Shown here one piece after another: positions 41,903 to 44,347 of a stretch of 44,347 bases of DNA. The stretch lies in contig CALVKO010000005.1 in the NCBI GenBank assembly GCA_944332725.1, positions 1 through 44,347 on the forward strand, written 5' to 3'. Below the pieces are notes generated by a model. The model was not told the origin of the DNA. It saw nothing but the letters and a program-made list of their open reading frames with translations, and searched no databases. The translations under genes were made by a program, and so were the position numbers. Position 1 is the first letter of the stretch. Each line of letters opens with the position of its first letter. This DNA comes from an uncultured Bacilli bacterium (lineage in GTDB: Bacteria > Bacillota_I > Bacilli_A > RF39 > UBA660).

Positions 41903-41929
41903 TAAAAAAAGGACTAATAAATTAGTCCT
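41903..41929 (-). terminator. Terminator after the ABC permease gene
   Basis: Perfect 9-bp stem AGGACTAAT / ATTAGTCCT (41910-41918 and 41921-41929), followed by seven T on the minus strand. It separates the ABC operon from the SOS promoter. Confidence 0.88.
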
Positions 41930-41959
41930 AAATTTTAAATTAATTCTTTTTCTCAAATA

Positions 41960-43540
41960 TTATTGTCTAATTTTAAAAGTTTTTGGTGCATATTTATAAG
42001 CAATAAACAAAGAAATTAACGAATATATGATACAAAAAGCACTCATTAATATACCAAAATATAAAGTTGGTATCTTTTCACCTATAAGATAATATGCAAC
42101 AAAATAAGTTAATGCTTGAACAACAGTATAAGTACTATTTTTTATTTCAGTATTTATGTTATATGGCTGTAAAAGATAATACATAACTAAATAATGAATA
42201 GAGAAAAATATTGACATAGCAATTATTGATATAAATATTATTAAGTAATTTAAATAATTATTTGTCCCGCCAGTTAAATATAAAAGAATTATAAATCCTA
42301 TTGCAATAGCTAAAGCTGGAATTAAATTAAGTAATATTAAAGTTTTCAGTCTTTCTTTAAATAGTCCTAAAATTACATTTGGAGTTCTATATATACGGTA
42401 TGTCAACATACTATGATCGCAATTCATAAACATTGCTTGGGTTATTGTTGTTCCCCTATTTAATGTGTACATTACAAATACAAAATATGGTAAATATACA
42501 AGTGGTAGATTATTTAAAATTTGTTTAAGATTAGGATTTACAATTATTATCATAAACAACATTAAAAATACGCCTATTATAATTATTGTTTGTTTTTTAA
42601 TTGCTTTTGTTAATATCTGACTATGTCTTTTCACAAATAATTCGTGAAAATATGCAAAACCAGTTTTATTACTTGTAATATCACCATTATATTCAATTTT
42701 TTTAGCAATATTTTCTTTAATTATTTTTGTACTATTTGCATTTTGTACAGCATAAACATTTTCATTTGTTAAAAGCACTTTATATATTTTTTTATATTCT
42801 TTAAATGATATTATTTCTCTTAATGCAACAATTCCAAATATAACACTTATTAAAAACATAACAATATAAATAATTTGATTAATTACAATATTTAAATAAG
42901 GTAATCCAAATCCTAACATTAAAAGTGAAGCAAGTAATATCCAAACTTTTTTAGTTGGTAAATTTTCATTTTTAACAACTCTCTTTTTTTTAAAATCTGG
43001 AATAGAAAATATACCTATTACAATAATTTTAATCATAGGTACAAATAACGGCATTGATATACAAATTAACAATGGAACATTTAATTTTAATCCAAATATA
43101 ATTGTGAATGGCATTAATCCTATTATAAGTTTTAATATTGAATAAAAATAATTTGTTATTGCATAAGTATTTGCATCCATATTCATTAAAACAATTGCAT
43201 AATATTTATCTTTAGTAGGATTTAGTAGGTATGTATTTAATATTCCACCTATTAAAGTTGAAAATACAAAAAGATGTAAAAATGTATCAACTTGATTTGT
43301 TTTATAAGCAAAAGTCATAGAACCAAGTGCTAACCAAACATATAATCCTTTCCATAAAAATGTTCCTATTATTTCAAATAAAATACTAATTATATTACCA
43401 AATATTTTTAAAAATTTGTTTTTATATAAACTATTAGGAAGTATTTTGTTTATTAATGGAAGACTTTTTAGAGAATATATAATACTATTAACACGATATG
43501 TATTTTTTAATTTAAAGGATGTAATAAAAGTCTTTAACAT
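41960..43540 (-). CDS. ABC transporter permease (large, 12 membrane segments)
   Basis: 526 aa with about 12 predicted hydrophobic segments, no signal peptide, and a cytoplasmic loop near the middle (KLFKEYKKIYKVLLTNENVY-type region). It begins two bases after the ATPase gene, with GGAGG upstream, so the two form one exporter. It resembles large ABC-2-type permeases with duplicated six-helix halves. Motifs do not reveal the substrate. Peptide, drug or lipid export are all possible. Confidence 0.72.
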   Translation of the reverse strand: MLKTFITSFKLKNTYRVNSIIYSLKSLPLINKILPNSLYKNKFLKIFGNIISILFEIIGTFLWKGLYVWLALGSMTFAYKTNQVDTFLHLFVFSTLIGGILNTYLLNPTKDKYYAIVLMNMDANTYAITNYFYSILKLIIGLMPFTIIFGLKLNVPLLICISMPLFVPMIKIIVIGIFSIPDFKKKRVVKNENLPTKKVWILLASLLMLGFGLPYLNIVINQIIYIVMFLISVIFGIVALREIISFKEYKKIYKVLLTNENVYAVQNANSTKIIKENIAKKIEYNGDITSNKTGFAYFHELFVKRHSQILTKAIKKQTIIIIGVFLMLFMIIIVNPNLKQILNNLPLVYLPYFVFVMYTLNRGTTITQAMFMNCDHSMLTYRIYRTPNVILGLFKERLKTLILLNLIPALAIAIGFIILLYLTGGTNNYLNYLIIFISIIAMSIFFSIHYLVMYYLLQPYNINTEIKNSTYTVVQALTYFVAYYLIGEKIPTLYFGILMSAFCIIYSLISLFIAYKYAPKTFKIRQ

Positions 43541-43541
43541 A

Positions 43542-44237
43542 TTATTCCTCCTTCAAAGCCTCTATAATTTTATTTTTAAATTTAGTATTATCCAAATCAT
43601 TTTTATCTATTTTTTCTAAAATCCCTTTATTTAAAATGACTATTTCATCGCATAAATCTAAAGCCAATTCCATAATATGTGTCGAAAAAATTATAATATG
43701 ATCTTTTTTAATACTTTTAAGCATTTGTTTCATCTCTTCTGCTACAACTACATCAAAAGATGTAAGTGGTTCATCTAATAACAAAATACTAGGGCTTGCA
43801 ATTATATTAACTAACATTTGCATTTTGTTTTTCATACCATGTGAATAATCCTTTAATAGCTTATCCCTATCTTCCCTATCTATTTTCATAAAATCAAAAT
43901 ATTCGTCAATAGTTTTTTCATTTTTAATTCTATTTTTATTTATTTCAATAAAAAATTTCAAAAATTCCCTTCCAGTTAAAAACTCTGGTACATTAGGGGT
44001 GGATAAAACATAACCAATATCATCTGATTCTATTTTTTTGAACTCCTTATCTTTTAAAAAGAATTTACCAGCATCAATAGGTAAATCTTCATTTAAACAA
44101 TTAAATAAAGTTGTTTTACCTGCTCCATTTCTACCTAATAAACCATATATTTTGCCTTTTTCAAATTCAAAATTTATGTCTTTTAAAACTTCTTTTTTTT
44201 CAAAATTTTTCTTTAATCCTTCAATTATTAACTTCAT
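43542..44237 (-). CDS. ABC transporter ATP-binding protein
   Basis: 231-aa nucleotide-binding subunit. Walker A GLLGRNGAGKTTLFN (about 33-47), signature YSHGMKNKMQMLVN (about 127-140; YSHGM in place of LSGGQ, common in ABC-2 exporters), Walker B SILLLDEPLTSFDVV (about 147-162), and switch His in IIFSTHIMELA. The loop containing DDIGYVLSTPNVPEFLTGRE is also typical of ABC-2 ATPases. First gene of the pair, with AAGGAG upstream. The last 110 bp of the window beyond it show no gene that I can support. Confidence 0.9.
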   Translation of the reverse strand: MKLIIEGLKKNFEKKEVLKDINFEFEKGKIYGLLGRNGAGKTTLFNCLNEDLPIDAGKFFLKDKEFKKIESDDIGYVLSTPNVPEFLTGREFLKFFIEINKNRIKNEKTIDEYFDFMKIDREDRDKLLKDYSHGMKNKMQMLVNIIASPSILLLDEPLTSFDVVVAEEMKQMLKSIKKDHIIIFSTHIMELALDLCDEIVILNKGILEKIDKNDLDNTKFKNKIIEALKEE

Positions 44238-44347
44238 AAATACTCCTTTAATAAATTACTATTTTATTTGATTATATCATACGGCAGACTATGTCCGCAA
44301 CCTAACTATTTTAATTTTCAAAATAAAAAGCAAACTTCCTCTTGAAA

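Noticed and set aside
1-44347. Use of genetic code 4 (UGA = Trp), as in Mycoplasma
   Set aside because: TGA ends rarA, cas9, cas1, tagG and GatZ at the expected family lengths, and Trp codons are TGG.
44238-44347. Possible gene or RNA in the last 110 bases
   Set aside because: No ORF with a start signal and no convincing hairpin were found; too short to interpret at the window edge.
1-44347. tRNA or rRNA genes, insertion sequences
   Set aside because: No cloverleaf-like sequence, rRNA motif or transposase-coding frame was recognised. Xer is the only recombinase and looks chromosomal.

Overview
The window is very AT-rich and uses the standard bacterial code (TGA ends cas9, cas1 and rarA; Trp is TGG). 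Gram-positive Shine-Dalgarno sites and extended -10 promoters (TGnTATAAT) are common. Teichoic-acid-type genes, SpoIIM and SpoIVB homologues and a cohesin/dockerin pair point to a low-GC Firmicutes or Mollicutes-related lineage, perhaps one of the uncultured gut Bacilli such as RF39. That placement is inferred from gene content.

Layout. 1-3.6 kb: XerC/D recombinase (cut by the window edge), RarA and a PdaC-like deacetylase. 3.6-10.85 kb: a complete type II CRISPR-Cas locus on the minus strand, in the order cas9, tracrRNA, cas1, cas2, csn2-like, array (20 repeats, 19 spacers). It is bracketed by two 62-bp direct repeats, each containing a terminator hairpin. 10.85-14 kb: an HTH / HNH-like gene pair, a PerR-rubrerythrin operon with a clear promoter and operator, a DUF1003 protein and a small redoxin. 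14-29.5 kb: cell-surface polymer genes, namely TagO, a frameshifted YfhO, TagGH exporter, glycosyltransferase, three CDP-alditol phosphotransferase-like proteins, and a three-gene block (IspD/TarI-like cytidylyltransferase, GatZ-like, GatD-like). 29.6-33.3 kb: a secreted glucosaminidase with a C-terminal dockerin and a membrane-anchored cohesin-like protein. 33.5-37.7 kb: PgsA, MnmA, SpoIIM, a 29-aa membrane microprotein, SpoIVB and TspO. 37.7-44.3 kb: two frameshifted small genes, membrane and DUF1287 proteins, an SOS-controlled Y-family polymerase with YolD, and an ABC exporter.

The two most interesting systems are these. (1) The cytidylyltransferase-GatZ-GatD block has its own strong promoter and lies inside a teichoic-acid export cluster. 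A coherent reading is fructose-6-P to tagatose-6-P to galactitol-1-P to CDP-galactitol, used for a hexitol-phosphate wall polymer in place of ribitol or glycerol phosphate. (2) The CRISPR locus has a tracrRNA with two tandem anti-repeats, an almost leaderless array whose promoter lies in the end of the csn2-like gene, a cas1 start abutting the tracrRNA terminator, and flanking direct repeats that could allow loss or movement of the whole locus.

Several genes are broken by single-base changes in AT-rich tracts (yfhO, a 118-codon gene, a flavodoxin-like relic, a small ORF beside the array). This is either real gene decay or residual sequencing error.
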